The notes below the pieces were generated by a model that saw only the letters and a program-made list of their open reading frames with translations, was not told the DNA's origin and did not search any database. From contig CAZRTJ010000003.1 of NCBI GenBank assembly GCA_964602985.1, positions 124,001 to 188,000 of the forward strand: a stretch of 64,000 nt of DNA. The letters are read 5' to 3'. The position numbers were made by a program, and so were the translations under genes. This document shows positions 26,481 through 36,091 of this stretch, one piece after another. Within the stretch, counting starts at the first letter, position 1. Each line of letters begins with the position of its first letter. The stretch is from CAYZJB01 sp964602985. Its GTDB lineage: Bacteria; CLD3; SB21.

Positions 26481-27362
26481 CTACTTGCCGGAGCGGACTC
26501 GAACGTCTCCGCCACTGGTGTGCGCAAAAATCAGATTACCGCCGCCATTCAGCGTGCCGCGAACGCGTGACTCGCTGATTCTGCCTTCGACCGTCAGCGG
26601 CATATCACAATGAACTTCACCGCCCGACGTGGCCAAATCCAGATTGGCTGAAATACTCTTGGGAACGGTAACCGTAATCGTTCCGCCCGACGTTTCGGCG
26701 CGCACGCCTTTGTAGGGATCCTTCACCGTCACATCGATATGCCCACCGGAAGTCGAAACGTCGACCTTGCCACTGATTTCTGCAACTTTGATATTGCCGC
26801 CGGACGTACTCGCCTCCACATCGCCCAGAACCTCGGTGATTCGCACATGGCCCCCTGACGTTTCCAATCGAACATCGCCGGTTATCTTCTCGCCGCGCAC
26901 ATTCCCGCCCGACGTCCCCAATGTGATCTTCCCTTCGACATTCACCACGTCAATATTTCCGCCCGAAGTTTCGCCTGAGACACCGCCGCGGAGGTCCTGG
27001 ACTTCCAAATTGCCTCCGGCGGTTTCCATGGCCACGTTGTAGTTCCTGGGAACGTGAATGACAAAATCAGCACCGATATTGCTTGACCAGCGAAACCATC
27101 GACTGGGGAGTTTCCCCGTCACTTCGATACCGCCCGACACTTCGGCGGCGTTGAACTCAAAACCATCCACGTCCGATTGTCGCCCCCACACCGTCGCGGA
27201 AATCTTCACTTCATTGGCTGTTGTTCCCACAATCCGGATACTGCCCACGTCGGTCTTGATCGTAAGCGTGCCGCCGGGGGAAACCTGAAAGGATTTTTCA
27301 AATTTCTTGTCGCCCGCGAACGCCGTCGTGGCAAGAAATACAAATAGCAGTATTTTACTCAT
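26481..27362 (-). CDS. DUF4097-type exported beta-helix protein with TSGG repeats
   Basis: A 293-residue protein with a signal peptide (MSKILLFVFLATTAFAG). The mature part is a repetitive parallel-beta structure: eight copies of TSGG, each followed by a short hydrophobic strand (NIDVVNV, HVRITEV, NIKVAEI and so on), at intervals of about 20 residues. This is the DUF4097 (YvlB-like) fold, often linked to envelope stress, with no known enzyme activity. I start at ATG 27362, preceded by GGAGGTG. A strong terminator follows. Confidence 0.88.
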   Translation of the reverse strand: MSKILLFVFLATTAFAGDKKFEKSFQVSPGGTLTIKTDVGSIRIVGTTANEVKISATVWGRQSDVDGFEFNAAEVSGGIEVTGKLPSRWFRWSSNIGADFVIHVPRNYNVAMETAGGNLEVQDLRGGVSGETSGGNIDVVNVEGKITLGTSGGNVRGEKITGDVRLETSGGHVRITEVLGDVEASTSGGNIKVAEISGKVDVSTSGGHIDVTVKDPYKGVRAETSGGTITVTVPKSISANLDLATSGGEVHCDMPLTVEGRISESRVRGTLNGGGNLIFAHTSGGDVRVRSGK

Positions 27363-27413
27363 CGGACACCTCCATCGCTTGTGCAATGAAAACGAAGAGG
27401 GATCGGATTTGTT

Positions 27414-28325
27414 TCATTCGGATTGTTCCTCTTTTGCATTCTCTCGGCGAACGTAGGTAAAATCATACCGGATGGTCCACGTTTGTCCACCGTCTGTAGA
27501 TTGCTCACAATACTGGCGCACCGTGGAGGCCGTCAAAGGGTAAAAGAAAAGTTTGTACAGAGGTTGTCTTCCGGAAGTCGGCCTGGATCTAAACTTCAGG
27601 ACCCGCTCGGTCTGGTCGTAGATGCCTTGAAATTCCGTTACCGTACCGTTATTCGCAACCCAGATTTGACGCCACGCTTTCTCTTCCCGATCGTAGAAAT
27701 TGATGCTCTTTCCGGATCCGCCCAGACTTGAAGTCCAATTCTCAACCAGCAAACAGCCGTCCAATGCAAATTGGATCGTATTTTGTCCGGCCAGTTGACC
27801 CTGCGGGGTAAAGACATCCCAATCGCCGATCCAGAAATCAAATTGCCTCCACTCAGGAATGAACATGCACGGTCGTGCATTGGTGTCTGCGCGGGCCACA
27901 ACGGCCTCAAAGCGTCTGTCGCTGCGCACAAAATCGAGGTCCTTCTCGTTCTTCAACATCGAGACATTCGGAAATCCCGCAGCGACCAAGTCCCGAAGCC
28001 AGCGCAACGACTCATCGGGGTTCTTCAGGAGCGAATACACGCGGGATCGTCTGTACAGAATTCCGAATGCAGGATATCCGAGTTTCTCTGCCAGGTCGTA
28101 GGCGCGGAGCGCGTCAGGATACCGACCCAATGCCTGGTGACAATGCCCGATCCGAATGGCTGCATAACTGTCTTTGGGGTTGTTCTTCAGAGCCATGTCG
28201 AATGCGGCCAGCGCCTGCGTGAAGTTTCCCGCTGTGAACAACGAGTCCCCCGCAGCGTTTTGTGAATTTTGCGCTCCGGCAGCCGCGACGACGAGCCAGA
28301 AGAGTGAGAGCATGTTTCGGAACAT
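27414..28325 (-). CDS. Exported TPR protein with DUF1579-like C-domain
   Basis: A 303-residue protein with a signal peptide (to about 18), two to three TPR-like helices (AAGDSLFTAGNFTQALAAF, YAAIRIGHCHQALGRYPDAL) in residues 25-110, and a C-terminal beta domain beginning FDFWIGDWDVF and containing LVENWTSSLGG, the pattern of DUF1579-like lipocalin-style proteins. It is in the same direction as the DUF4097 gene 51 bases downstream and may be cotranscribed. The function is unknown. Confidence 0.75.
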   Translation of the reverse strand: MFRNMLSLFWLVVAAAGAQNSQNAAGDSLFTAGNFTQALAAFDMALKNNPKDSYAAIRIGHCHQALGRYPDALRAYDLAEKLGYPAFGILYRRSRVYSLLKNPDESLRWLRDLVAAGFPNVSMLKNEKDLDFVRSDRRFEAVVARADTNARPCMFIPEWRQFDFWIGDWDVFTPQGQLAGQNTIQFALDGCLLVENWTSSLGGSGKSINFYDREEKAWRQIWVANNGTVTEFQGIYDQTERVLKFRSRPTSGRQPLYKLFFYPLTASTVRQYCEQSTDGGQTWTIRYDFTYVRRENAKEEQSE

Positions 28326-28433
28326 CGGAACCTCCGTAGATGATGACGGTCAAACGTACAGGAGAACTTTCCGAGAATGCACTCCCAAAACGGGGGATAC
28401 AGCCGCAATTCAAAAAGGATCGGCGGGAAAGGG

Positions 28434-30227
28434 TCAGATGCTGGACAGTTCTTCTTCCAATTGCTGGCGTGCATGCAGGCGGGCGTATGCACCGCCCAAA
28501 CGGAGCATGTCTGCATGCGTCCCTTGCTCGAGAATGCGACCCTGCTCCAACATGATGATGTGATCGGCGTATTGGAGGGTCTGCAGGCGGTGACTGACGA
28601 TCAGCGACGTCCGCTGTTTCATGACTTCTTTGAGACGCAGAAGAATGGCCTCTTCCGTCCGGGTATCCACGCTCGACAAGGCGTCGTCGAGGATCAGGAT
28701 GTTCGGATCCTTGACGATCGCTCGGGCGATCGCCAGCCGCTGCTTCTGTCCGCCGGAAAGGGTAATTCCGCGCTCCCCGATGATCGTCTGGAGTCCTTTG
28801 GGAAACTCGCGGATCGTTTCTGTCAGCTGTGCGACGTCGGCCGCCCATTGCGCTTTTTCTTCATCTGCATCCGGAGCGCCAAACACCAGATTGTTGTACA
28901 ATGTGTCGGAGAAGAGAAACGTGTCCTGCGTGACCATGCCGATTGCCTGGCGCAATTGACCCAAGGGAATCTCGCGGATCGGAGTGCCGTCAATATGGAT
29001 GCTTCCTTCAGGCGCGTCAAAAAGGCGCGGAATCAGATGAACGAGGGACGTCTTCCCGCTTCCCGTCGCCCCGACAATGCCGAGGGTCGTGCCGGCATCA
29101 AGCCGAAGAGACAGGTCCCTCAGCACCGGCTCATGCCCGTTGTAGGAAAAGGTCAGGCGACGGAATTCAATTTGACCGCGAATGGCCGGAAGGGGCTTTG
29201 CGCCGGACCGATCGGCAATCCCCGGCTGGATCGACAAGATTTCCATCAGACGTTTCATGGATGCACTGCCACGCTGAAAAATATTAATCACCCATCCCAG
29301 CGCAAAAATCGGCCATATCAAAATGGCCAGGTAAAAGCTGAACGCCGTGAATTCGCCGAGCGAGACATCCTGCGCGATCACCAGACGACCGCCCATCCAG
29401 AGAAGAGCGGCGACGCTCGAACCGATCGTCAGCATCACGCTCGACATCATCAGCCCCCGAACCTTCACCAGTCCCAGATTCAAAGCAACGTACTCGTCGT
29501 TGAGTTTTTGAAATTGTTCGATTTCATGCTGCTCCCGAACAAAAGATTTCACAATGCGAATGCCACTGAAATTTTCCTGCACACGCGAACTGATGTCTGA
29601 GAGTTTTTCCTGTACCCGTTCCGAACGAACATGGATTTGATGCGACAGACGCTGGATCAAGAAAGAAAGAAAAAAAAGCGGCAGAAAAGCCAACAACGTC
29701 AACGACGGACTGATGGCAATCATCATGGGGACCACATAGAAAAACGACACGATCGTATTGGCCGTGTACATGATACCGGGACCCAGCACATCGCGAACCG
29801 CGCCCAGATCGCTGTTCAGCCGGTTCATCAGGTCCCCCGTCCGCGTGTACTGAAAATACCCAAGATGCAGGGTTTGCAGATGGCCGAAGAGGCGGCTCCT
29901 CAGATCGTATTCGATCCTTCTCGACGTCACGATGAGCGTTTGACGCATTCCGTACAAAAACAGCGCATGCAGAATTTCCAATCCCACAAAACCGATGATA
30001 AAACCGGTGAGCGCCGACACATCGAACGCTTTCAGCAGCCACACGATGACGTGATCGTAGTACCACAGTCCTTCCGGCGTCTTGTGCAGACTGTCGATGG
30101 CCTCTTTGACGATTTGAGGCGCCGAAGACTGGAATAGATTCTTTCCGACGACAAAGAGGAAGCCGAAGAGCAATAACACCCCGTGCCGCCGAAGATAGGG
30201 CCCCAGCTCTCGAAACATCCGAATCAT
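28434..30227 (-). CDS. ABC-type multidrug/lipid exporter (fused membrane and ATPase domains)
   Basis: A 597-residue half-transporter of the MsbA/LmrA type. The membrane domain (about 15-310) has six helices, with AFLPLFFLSFLIQR in the inner loops. The ATPase has Walker A GATGSGKTS, Q-loop VTQDTFLF, signature LSGGQKQRL, Walker B ILILDDALSSVD and switch His in SHRLQT. It probably works as a homodimer; the substrate may be a lipid or drug. The ATG at 30227 overlaps the nadD stop (ATGA); the frame extends 78 codons upstream but only antiparallel to nadD. Confidence 0.94.
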   Translation of the reverse strand: MIRMFRELGPYLRRHGVLLLFGFLFVVGKNLFQSSAPQIVKEAIDSLHKTPEGLWYYDHVIVWLLKAFDVSALTGFIIGFVGLEILHALFLYGMRQTLIVTSRRIEYDLRSRLFGHLQTLHLGYFQYTRTGDLMNRLNSDLGAVRDVLGPGIMYTANTIVSFFYVVPMMIAISPSLTLLAFLPLFFLSFLIQRLSHQIHVRSERVQEKLSDISSRVQENFSGIRIVKSFVREQHEIEQFQKLNDEYVALNLGLVKVRGLMMSSVMLTIGSSVAALLWMGGRLVIAQDVSLGEFTAFSFYLAILIWPIFALGWVINIFQRGSASMKRLMEILSIQPGIADRSGAKPLPAIRGQIEFRRLTFSYNGHEPVLRDLSLRLDAGTTLGIVGATGSGKTSLVHLIPRLFDAPEGSIHIDGTPIREIPLGQLRQAIGMVTQDTFLFSDTLYNNLVFGAPDADEEKAQWAADVAQLTETIREFPKGLQTIIGERGITLSGGQKQRLAIARAIVKDPNILILDDALSSVDTRTEEAILLRLKEVMKQRTSLIVSHRLQTLQYADHIIMLEQGRILEQGTHADMLRLGGAYARLHARQQLEEELSSI

Positions 30228-30802
30228 CGATACAGCCCTTCCTGGGCGATATACACGCGCACCCGATCCGGCACCAGATAGCGGACCGACCGGGCTTCCC
30301 GGATTCGTTTTCGAAGGTCGGTTGCCGAGATGTCGAGTTCGGGGAGGTCCAGAAAGACCGAATTGTCCAGAAACTGACGGTCCACACGTGAGCGGTCCGC
30401 ATGCGGACGAGGGAATACGATGAACCGCGCTTGCCGACAGAGTACCTGCGGATCCTTCCACGTATGCAGTTCGCAGAGGCTATCCTCGCCCAGAATCAAG
30501 AACCAATTCCAATCGGGATATTCGCGTTGCAGGAGTTCCAAAGTGTGGGTGGTATACGAAGGATCGCTGGAGCGCGATTCGATGTCACTGACTTCGAAAG
30601 CCGGATGACCCTCTACAGCCAGTCGCGTCATCGCCAGTCGATGCACAAAAGACGTGAGTTCATCGGGATTCTTGTGCGGCGGACGAAAGGAAGGAAGGAA
30701 CCACACGCGGTCCAGCCCGGCACTTTCACGGGCTGCTTCTGCTACAAACAAATGTGCCACATGAATGGGATCAAACGTCCCGCCAAAGACACCGACGTTC
30801 AT
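30224..30802 (-). CDS. nadD: Nicotinate-nucleotide adenylyltransferase
   Basis: Makes deamido-NAD from nicotinate mononucleotide and ATP. The 192-residue protein begins NVGVFGGTFDPIHVAHL, the nucleotidyltransferase motif (here HVAH in place of HxGH), and carries SFRPPHK, YTTHTLELL and the C-terminal ISATDLRKRI. It overlaps bamD by one base (TAATG) and the ABC gene by four, so it is embedded in an envelope operon. nadK, a later step of the same pathway, is at 2943. Confidence 0.95.
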   Translation of the reverse strand: MNVGVFGGTFDPIHVAHLFVAEAARESAGLDRVWFLPSFRPPHKNPDELTSFVHRLAMTRLAVEGHPAFEVSDIESRSSDPSYTTHTLELLQREYPDWNWFLILGEDSLCELHTWKDPQVLCRQARFIVFPRPHADRSRVDRQFLDNSVFLDLPELDISATDLRKRIREARSVRYLVPDRVRVYIAQEGLYR

Positions 30803-31599
30803 TAATTGCGATTGGACGCGGTCTTCAGACGATCCTGCTTCTGTTCTTCGATTTTCTTCAGGAGGTCCGCGGCCTCCTCCGCAAGATCGGCGTTGTCCGG
30901 CTTGTCGGCCAGGTAGCGGCTCAGAACCAACTGGGCTTTGTCGTAGTCTTTGAGTTTGTAATAGCAGTACCCCTTCCAGTAATTGGAAGACTTGACAAAC
31001 GGACTGTCGTAATAATCCGTTGTCACCTGATCGTAATAAATGATCGCCGCCTCGTATTCGCCCAGCTTTCGATAAATCCGCGCACTTTCATAGTGTTTGG
31101 TTGCCAATTTCAGTTTGACATTGTTGAAGTGCGTTTCCACTTCTGCCCGGCGTTCGCTCTGCGGGTACAGATCCAGAAAATTTTGAATGGCGTTTAGCGC
31201 ATCGATTGTGAAGCGCTGATCCAACGGGAATCCTGGCGATAGCTCCAGATAACAAATGACGAGGCGAAACATGGACATTTCGACCCACTCACTCTTGGGA
31301 AACGTCGTCACGAGACGGTCGTATTCCGACGCGGCCGTGACGTAATCTTTCAACTGAAAGAGGCACTCTCCCACATAGAACTGGGCGTCATCTGCAACAT
31401 CCGAACCGCTGTACTTGTACGTGACGAGCGAAAATTCTTCCTGGGCCTTCGTCCAGTTCTTTTTCTTGTAATAACGCATAGCATACTCGTAGTGCTCCTT
31501 CGACGTCATGTATTGCGTCACGTCTTTCTTCCCGCCGCAGGCGACCGTCCACACCACCAGCCCGGCGATCCACAACCGATTCATGTTTCCCTTTCTCAT
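30802..31599 (-). CDS. bamD: Outer-membrane assembly lipoprotein BamD
   Basis: A 265-residue lipoprotein with a short signal ending in WTVAC (lipidated Cys near 21), followed by TPR repeats: YEYAMRYYKKKNWTKAQEEF, DDAQFYVGECLFQLKDYVTAASEY, SARIYRKLGEYEAAIIYY and NYWKGYCYYKLKDYDKAQ. This is the BamD/YfiO family, which works with BamA to insert outer-membrane proteins. The ATG at 31599 overlaps the upstream stop as ATGA. Grouping with an unknown 850-residue gene and nadD is unusual. Confidence 0.9.
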   Translation of the reverse strand: MRKGNMNRLWIAGLVVWTVACGGKKDVTQYMTSKEHYEYAMRYYKKKNWTKAQEEFSLVTYKYSGSDVADDAQFYVGECLFQLKDYVTAASEYDRLVTTFPKSEWVEMSMFRLVICYLELSPGFPLDQRFTIDALNAIQNFLDLYPQSERRAEVETHFNNVKLKLATKHYESARIYRKLGEYEAAIIYYDQVTTDYYDSPFVKSSNYWKGYCYYKLKDYDKAQLVLSRYLADKPDNADLAEEAADLLKKIEEQKQDRLKTASNRN

Positions 31600-34148
31600 G
31601 ACCCTTCCTTGATGAGCGAGTAGCTATGTTTGATAAATACTTTGAATTTCTCCGAGTTTACGAGTCTCCCGTATTCCAGTTTCACCACGCTGGCGGGTTT
31701 CAAAAAGCCATTCAACTCGATCTGCAGTTGTTTGAGCGAACCGTAATACCGCTCCTCCAGGGTTTGGATGAACGCACGGTACTGATTGGCGTTGTCGCTG
31801 TCGGCGCGGAGTTCGGCGATGATTTTCTCGATGACAGCCAGGGTCTTGGACAAATTCGTATTGAGCAAGGCCTTGGTCGTGTCCAATCCCGCACGATACT
31901 CGTGCCACGCCTCCGATTTCGACTGGTTGGCGTAGACCATCGCCTTGGATACGTATTCCTGGAAGCGATGGTCGGTCATGAGGGACATGAATTCTGTCTT
32001 GACCTGAGGGGCCGATTTCTTTCCAGCCTCCAAGGAATCTTTGTTGTCCGTAATGGCAAAGAAATCGTCGTCTCGCAATTTGGAGATGACCTCCTCGTGT
32101 TCATGATCCGTGTCCTCTTGCAGGGCATCCAGAAGATTGGATAAGAAGGTGTGGTATTCCTCGATCAGCGGCACGACCTCTTGTTTGGCGCGTAATTGAG
32201 AATTTTCAAAATGCCGCCATCCGATCGCGTCCTGAATTAGCGCGAAAATCAGATTGAGCGCTCTTTGCAGGTGGCGGGGATATTCCGGTCGGTCCAGCCG
32301 GCGCGTCACCAGATACGTTGCGTAGTTGCGAATATCCAGAACCGTTTCTTCAAATTCGCTGTCTTCGCGCGCTTTGTCCAGGATCGATTCCGGCACCAAC
32401 CCCTTCTCGACCGCCTCCCGCTCGATCGCTTCGATGGATGGGGTCTTGAACAACGCTTTGATTTTGCTTTCGGCGACTTCGGATGAGAACGCTGTGTCCG
32501 CCTGACCGCGAGTGATCGTGCCGACCTTGACGTAGTCACGCACGGCCATCGTCATCTCGATGTCGTTAATGACGTCGAGGATGCGGAAGATCCCCTCGCG
32601 ATGCAACTGCAAATTCTCCTGATCCATGATGGCTTCGGCGCGATTCATGGTCAGGAAGGCGCGCTCCGCTTTGTTGAAGAAGCCGACGCGTTTGCGCAAT
32701 TCGTTGAACATGGTCACGCGTTCGGCCATTTCATCTTCCCGGTCGCGCAATTCCGCAGGGAGTCTTTCCGCATCGAGACGAATGTGATCGACGGCCATCT
32801 TGAGATAATTCGGGTGCAGGTCGAATCGAGCCATCAGGCGCGCCGACAGGTAGCGGCACGCAAGCGCGGCCTTCTTAATGTCCGCGTCGTCCTCCTTGAG
32901 GACCGATTTGTCGATGTACGGCAATTCCTGTCGGAAAAATTCGATGACGAGCTGATAATTTTCTTTCTTCACATCCAACTCGCCGATGAGTTCGACGAAC
33001 TCATAGACTTCTTTGATCTGCAGTCCCTTGACCTTGAAGATCATCGACGTCAGGTATTGGGTTTCGGCGGCGACTTCGGCCAGTTTGCCTGTTTCGTGCA
33101 GGGATTCGTCGGGATTGTCCAAGCGTCGCGCAAAGCTGATCGCGGCGATGGTCTGATCGGCGATATTGTCCGTCATCAGCGTACGCAAGACCTCTTCTTT
33201 CAGTTCCGGATCGGGCGCAGGGAAGTTGTCCTTCTGCAATCGTTCCTCGTACTGCGAGAGCGCCACCTGAATCTCGAGTTCGTTAATGAGTTTCAACCAC
33301 TCCAGTTTTTCCGTCTTGGCGCCTTTTTCGATGTTGAGCGTGCCGGCCACTGTATCGCGGATAATCCGGTCGAGAATGAGGAATTGTCGTTTGATGTTAT
33401 TGGATTGACCGAGACGGTTGATGATGATCCCCTCCAGTGTCTCGTTGGGGTAGTCCATCAACGCCAGTTTCATCTGCAGCTTCGACAGCAGGTACAGGTT
33501 GATCATGTCCTTCATCGTGATCGACTCGCTCTTGCGCATCGTTTCGTCGCGTTTCATGGCCTCGGCCAGGAGATTGGCAACGAATACGGCTTTGATGGCT
33601 TCCTGGTCGTTGAGGCGAAGCCCGTCGATCACCTCGATCAGATGTTGCAGCGTCTCGGTATCGCGGATCTTCTTGTCGAAAAGTTCCTTGAGCGTCTTCG
33701 TACTTTTTTCTTGTTGAGCGGCGGTGACCGCCTTTTCCAGTACGATATTGAAGATCGCGTTCTCCAGTGATTCCTGAAACAGTTCCGTCGCCTTTCCCTC
33801 GAAGATCGGTACGCCAAAATCGGAGGATTTTTGAACCAGCAGGCCCAACAAGAGATTGCTCACTTCTTCCGGCACGCCGTGACTGTTCAGCAGAAGCTCC
33901 ATCTTCGTGAGAGCGGTCACGTCTTCGATTTTGCTGATCAAGAGGGTCTTGCCGGCTTCTTTCTTCTTGGCAATTTCGACGCGAATCTTTTCGCACACGA
34001 CGTCCAGATCAAACGGGCTGAGGAAACCCAGTTTGCTCTGATACTGAGAAATGTGTTCGGGCATGAGTTTGCCGGGGAATTCCGGTCCCGTCAGCAACGC
34101 CATCAGGCGATTGATCGCATCTTGGCGGGAGGGTTGCGCTACACTCAC
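31596..34148 (-). CDS. Unknown 850-residue all-helical cytoplasmic protein
   Basis: I do not recognise this protein. It has no signal peptide or membrane segment, is rich in Glu, Lys, Leu and Ala, and appears almost wholly helical with short coiled-coil stretches. Residues about 200-330 and 400-560 have alternating hydrophobic and charged patterns; no nucleotide-binding or catalytic motif is visible. Codon use looks like that of its neighbours, and its stop overlaps the bamD start (ATGA), so it is expressed with bamD, nadD and the ABC exporter. It could be a scaffold. GGATATC before the ATG is a weak ribosome site. Confidence 0.85.
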   Translation of the reverse strand: MSVAQPSRQDAINRLMALLTGPEFPGKLMPEHISQYQSKLGFLSPFDLDVVCEKIRVEIAKKKEAGKTLLISKIEDVTALTKMELLLNSHGVPEEVSNLLLGLLVQKSSDFGVPIFEGKATELFQESLENAIFNIVLEKAVTAAQQEKSTKTLKELFDKKIRDTETLQHLIEVIDGLRLNDQEAIKAVFVANLLAEAMKRDETMRKSESITMKDMINLYLLSKLQMKLALMDYPNETLEGIIINRLGQSNNIKRQFLILDRIIRDTVAGTLNIEKGAKTEKLEWLKLINELEIQVALSQYEERLQKDNFPAPDPELKEEVLRTLMTDNIADQTIAAISFARRLDNPDESLHETGKLAEVAAETQYLTSMIFKVKGLQIKEVYEFVELIGELDVKKENYQLVIEFFRQELPYIDKSVLKEDDADIKKAALACRYLSARLMARFDLHPNYLKMAVDHIRLDAERLPAELRDREDEMAERVTMFNELRKRVGFFNKAERAFLTMNRAEAIMDQENLQLHREGIFRILDVINDIEMTMAVRDYVKVGTITRGQADTAFSSEVAESKIKALFKTPSIEAIEREAVEKGLVPESILDKAREDSEFEETVLDIRNYATYLVTRRLDRPEYPRHLQRALNLIFALIQDAIGWRHFENSQLRAKQEVVPLIEEYHTFLSNLLDALQEDTDHEHEEVISKLRDDDFFAITDNKDSLEAGKKSAPQVKTEFMSLMTDHRFQEYVSKAMVYANQSKSEAWHEYRAGLDTTKALLNTNLSKTLAVIEKIIAELRADSDNANQYRAFIQTLEERYYGSLKQLQIELNGFLKPASVVKLEYGRLVNSEKFKVFIKHSYSLIKEGS

Positions 34149-34190
34149 GATATCCGTAACCTCTTCAGTTGCATACTCTTAGAACGGGGC

Positions 34191-34219
34191 AAGGTAACCA
34201 ATCCGCGTTTGGTGTTCAA
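34191..34219 (-). promoter_or_regulatory. Candidate promoter of the 850-residue protein/bamD/nadD operon
   Basis: Minus-strand TTGAAC (34214-34219), 17 bases, TACCTT (34191-34196), about 43 bases before the ATG. It is divergent from the CNNM promoter in the same 156-base gap. Confidence 0.35.
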
Positions 34220-34238
34220 GGGTAAAAGCCCGCCTTTC

Positions 34239-34267
34239 TTGACTTTGGAACGGCAAATGGATAGTTT
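34239..34267 (+). promoter_or_regulatory. Candidate promoter for the CNNM/CorC gene and ferritin
   Basis: TTGACT (34239-34244), 17 bases, TAGTTT (34262-34267), about 38 bases before the ATG. Confidence 0.45.
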
Positions 34268-34304
34268 TCGCCGCAATGAACGCCGGAAATGCTGATTTCG
34301 TCTG

Positions 34305-35573
34305 ATGGATTCCTGGTACACTTTGCAAGTGTTCATATTCTTTATTTTCGTCCTTGTGTCCGGCCTGTTCTCAACCATCGAATCGGCCCTTCATAGCCTG
34401 AGCAAGGTTTCCCTGAAGAAACTCCTGGAGCGGGAGGGACTGCACGTGCACCTGTTGCAGACGTGGAGCCGGGATCGCACCACTCTTCTGAATGTGGTGT
34501 ATTTTGGCAATACGCTGGTGCGTGTGGCCGCGGCGGTTCTGGCCACGCGAATCACGATCGCGCTCGCGCGCGAAAGCGAATTCCGCGAAGCGTACGCACT
34601 GGCGTTGGCGGTGGCGGCGATCACCCTGATTCTTCTTCTGCTGGCGGAGGTCGTTCCCAAGACGATCGGGCGACACAGTCCGGAGCGAACCTTCCTGATT
34701 CTGGCCCCTCCGGCCGATCTGGCGCTACGGATCATTCGCCCCTTCAGTGCGGGTTTTAATTGGATTTCGCGGCTCGTCGTGGCCCTGCTGGGCGGCGTCT
34801 CCTCCGGCAGTCAGTCGGTGACGGAAGCGGAAATCAAGGAACTCGTCGATGCCGGTGAAAAGGACGGCGCGATCGAGGAATCTGAAAAGCAAATGATCCA
34901 CAGCATCATTGAAATGGGCGACACTCGGGTTAAGGAGGTCATGGTGCCGCGTGTCGACATGGTCTGCCTGGACATCGAGACGCCGATGGAAGAAGTGCTC
35001 GAAACGATGAGTCGCGAGAAATTGTCGAGGATGCCGGTATATGAAAGCTCGCTCGATGCCATCGTCGGCATCTTGCACATCAAGAATATTTTGAATTCGT
35101 GGCGGCGCGGCGTCAAAGATATGCGCGCGATTGAGTTCATTACCATGCCGCATTTCGTCCCCGAAACAGCCAAGGTATCGGACTTGATCAAAGAATTTCA
35201 AATGCGTCACCTCCAGATGGCCATCGTGGTCGATGAGTACGGAGGAACGGCCGGCTTGGTCACCATGGAAGACCTGGTCGAGGAAATCGTAGGGGAAATC
35301 AAAGACGAGTACGATGAGGCGACACCTTTGATCAAGAAGCAAGAAGACGGCTCGTACGTGCTGGACTCCAAAGTCAGCATTGATGAATTCAACCAGACCT
35401 TTGGGACATCCCTGCCGATGGAAGAATATCAAACCGTGGGCGGTTTTGTTCTCTGGTATCTGAAGCGCATGCCGAGGAAGAATGAGGTCATTGACTATGA
35501 CAAACTGCGTTTCACGGTGTTCGAGGCGGATCGCAAACGAATTTATAAGTTAGTCGTCCAACCCACCCGTTGA
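34305..35573 (+). CDS. CNNM/CorC-type transporter-like protein (DUF21, CBS pair, CorC domain)
   Basis: A 422-residue inner-membrane protein. The DUF21 domain (about 5-180) has three to four helices and the AEVVPKTIGR motif. A pair of CBS domains follows (VMVPRVDMVCLD to about 325, including DEYGGTAGLVTMEDLVEEIVG), then a C-terminal CorC_HlyC domain (YVLDSKVSIDEFNQTFG). The family is linked to magnesium or cobalt efflux and, misleadingly, called hemolysin. The ferritin gene follows 11 bases after its stop. Confidence 0.92.
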   Translation: MDSWYTLQVFIFFIFVLVSGLFSTIESALHSLSKVSLKKLLEREGLHVHLLQTWSRDRTTLLNVVYFGNTLVRVAAAVLATRITIALARESEFREAYALALAVAAITLILLLLAEVVPKTIGRHSPERTFLILAPPADLALRIIRPFSAGFNWISRLVVALLGGVSSGSQSVTEAEIKELVDAGEKDGAIEESEKQMIHSIIEMGDTRVKEVMVPRVDMVCLDIETPMEEVLETMSREKLSRMPVYESSLDAIVGILHIKNILNSWRRGVKDMRAIEFITMPHFVPETAKVSDLIKEFQMRHLQMAIVVDEYGGTAGLVTMEDLVEEIVGEIKDEYDEATPLIKKQEDGSYVLDSKVSIDEFNQTFGTSLPMEEYQTVGGFVLWYLKRMPRKNEVIDYDKLRFTVFEADRKRIYKLVVQPTR

Positions 35574-35584
35574 AGGAGATCTCT

Positions 35585-36091
35585 ATGTTATCGTCCACGC
35601 TTCAGGATGCGCTGAACGCTCAGTTAAACCGGGAATTTTTCTCGGAGTACCAGTACCTGCAAATGGCGGCCTATTTCGAAAATCAGGATCTGGACGGCTT
35701 TGCCAATTTCTACCACGTGCAGGCGCAGGAGGAACACGTTCACGCGATGAAATTCTTTACATTCATTTCCGATCGTGGAGGTCGCGTGACGTTGCGAAGC
35801 ATGGAGGCTCCGCAATCCGATTTTCGCACGGCGCTGGCGGTCTTCGAGGCGACGCTGGCGCATGAACAACTGGTAACGAAGGGAATCCATGACCTGATGA
35901 ATCTCGCCATTCAGGAAAAGGACCACGCCGTGATTAGTTTTCTGAAATGGTTCGTAGACGAGCAGGTTGAGGAGGAAAAGCAGGTGCAAACCTTGCTCAC
36001 GAAAATCCGGCTCATCAACGGCGAGGGGCACGGCATGCTGATGCTGAATTCGGAACTGGCGGCCAAGACCTTCACGCCTCCGGCCGTCTAA
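35585..36091 (+). CDS. Ferritin
   Basis: A 168-residue non-haem ferritin that oxidises and stores iron in a 24-subunit shell. Ferroxidase residues are visible: Glu in LNREFFSEYQYLQMAAYF, the EEHVHAMKFF pair and Gln in VDEQVEEEKQV. The four-helix bundle length is normal. ATG 35585 has AAGGAG eight bases upstream; the frame extends five codons further without a site. Its stop overlaps the stop of the convergent purL (36088-36091). Confidence 0.95.
   Translation: MLSSTLQDALNAQLNREFFSEYQYLQMAAYFENQDLDGFANFYHVQAQEEHVHAMKFFTFISDRGGRVTLRSMEAPQSDFRTALAVFEATLAHEQLVTKGIHDLMNLAIQEKDHAVISFLKWFVDEQVEEEKQVQTLLTKIRLINGEGHGMLMLNSELAAKTFTPPAV

Noticed and set aside
26481..27362. Tandem DNA repeat or CRISPR-like array
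   Set aside because: The repeat is in protein (TSGG) with diverged codons; unit lengths vary and there are no identical direct repeats.
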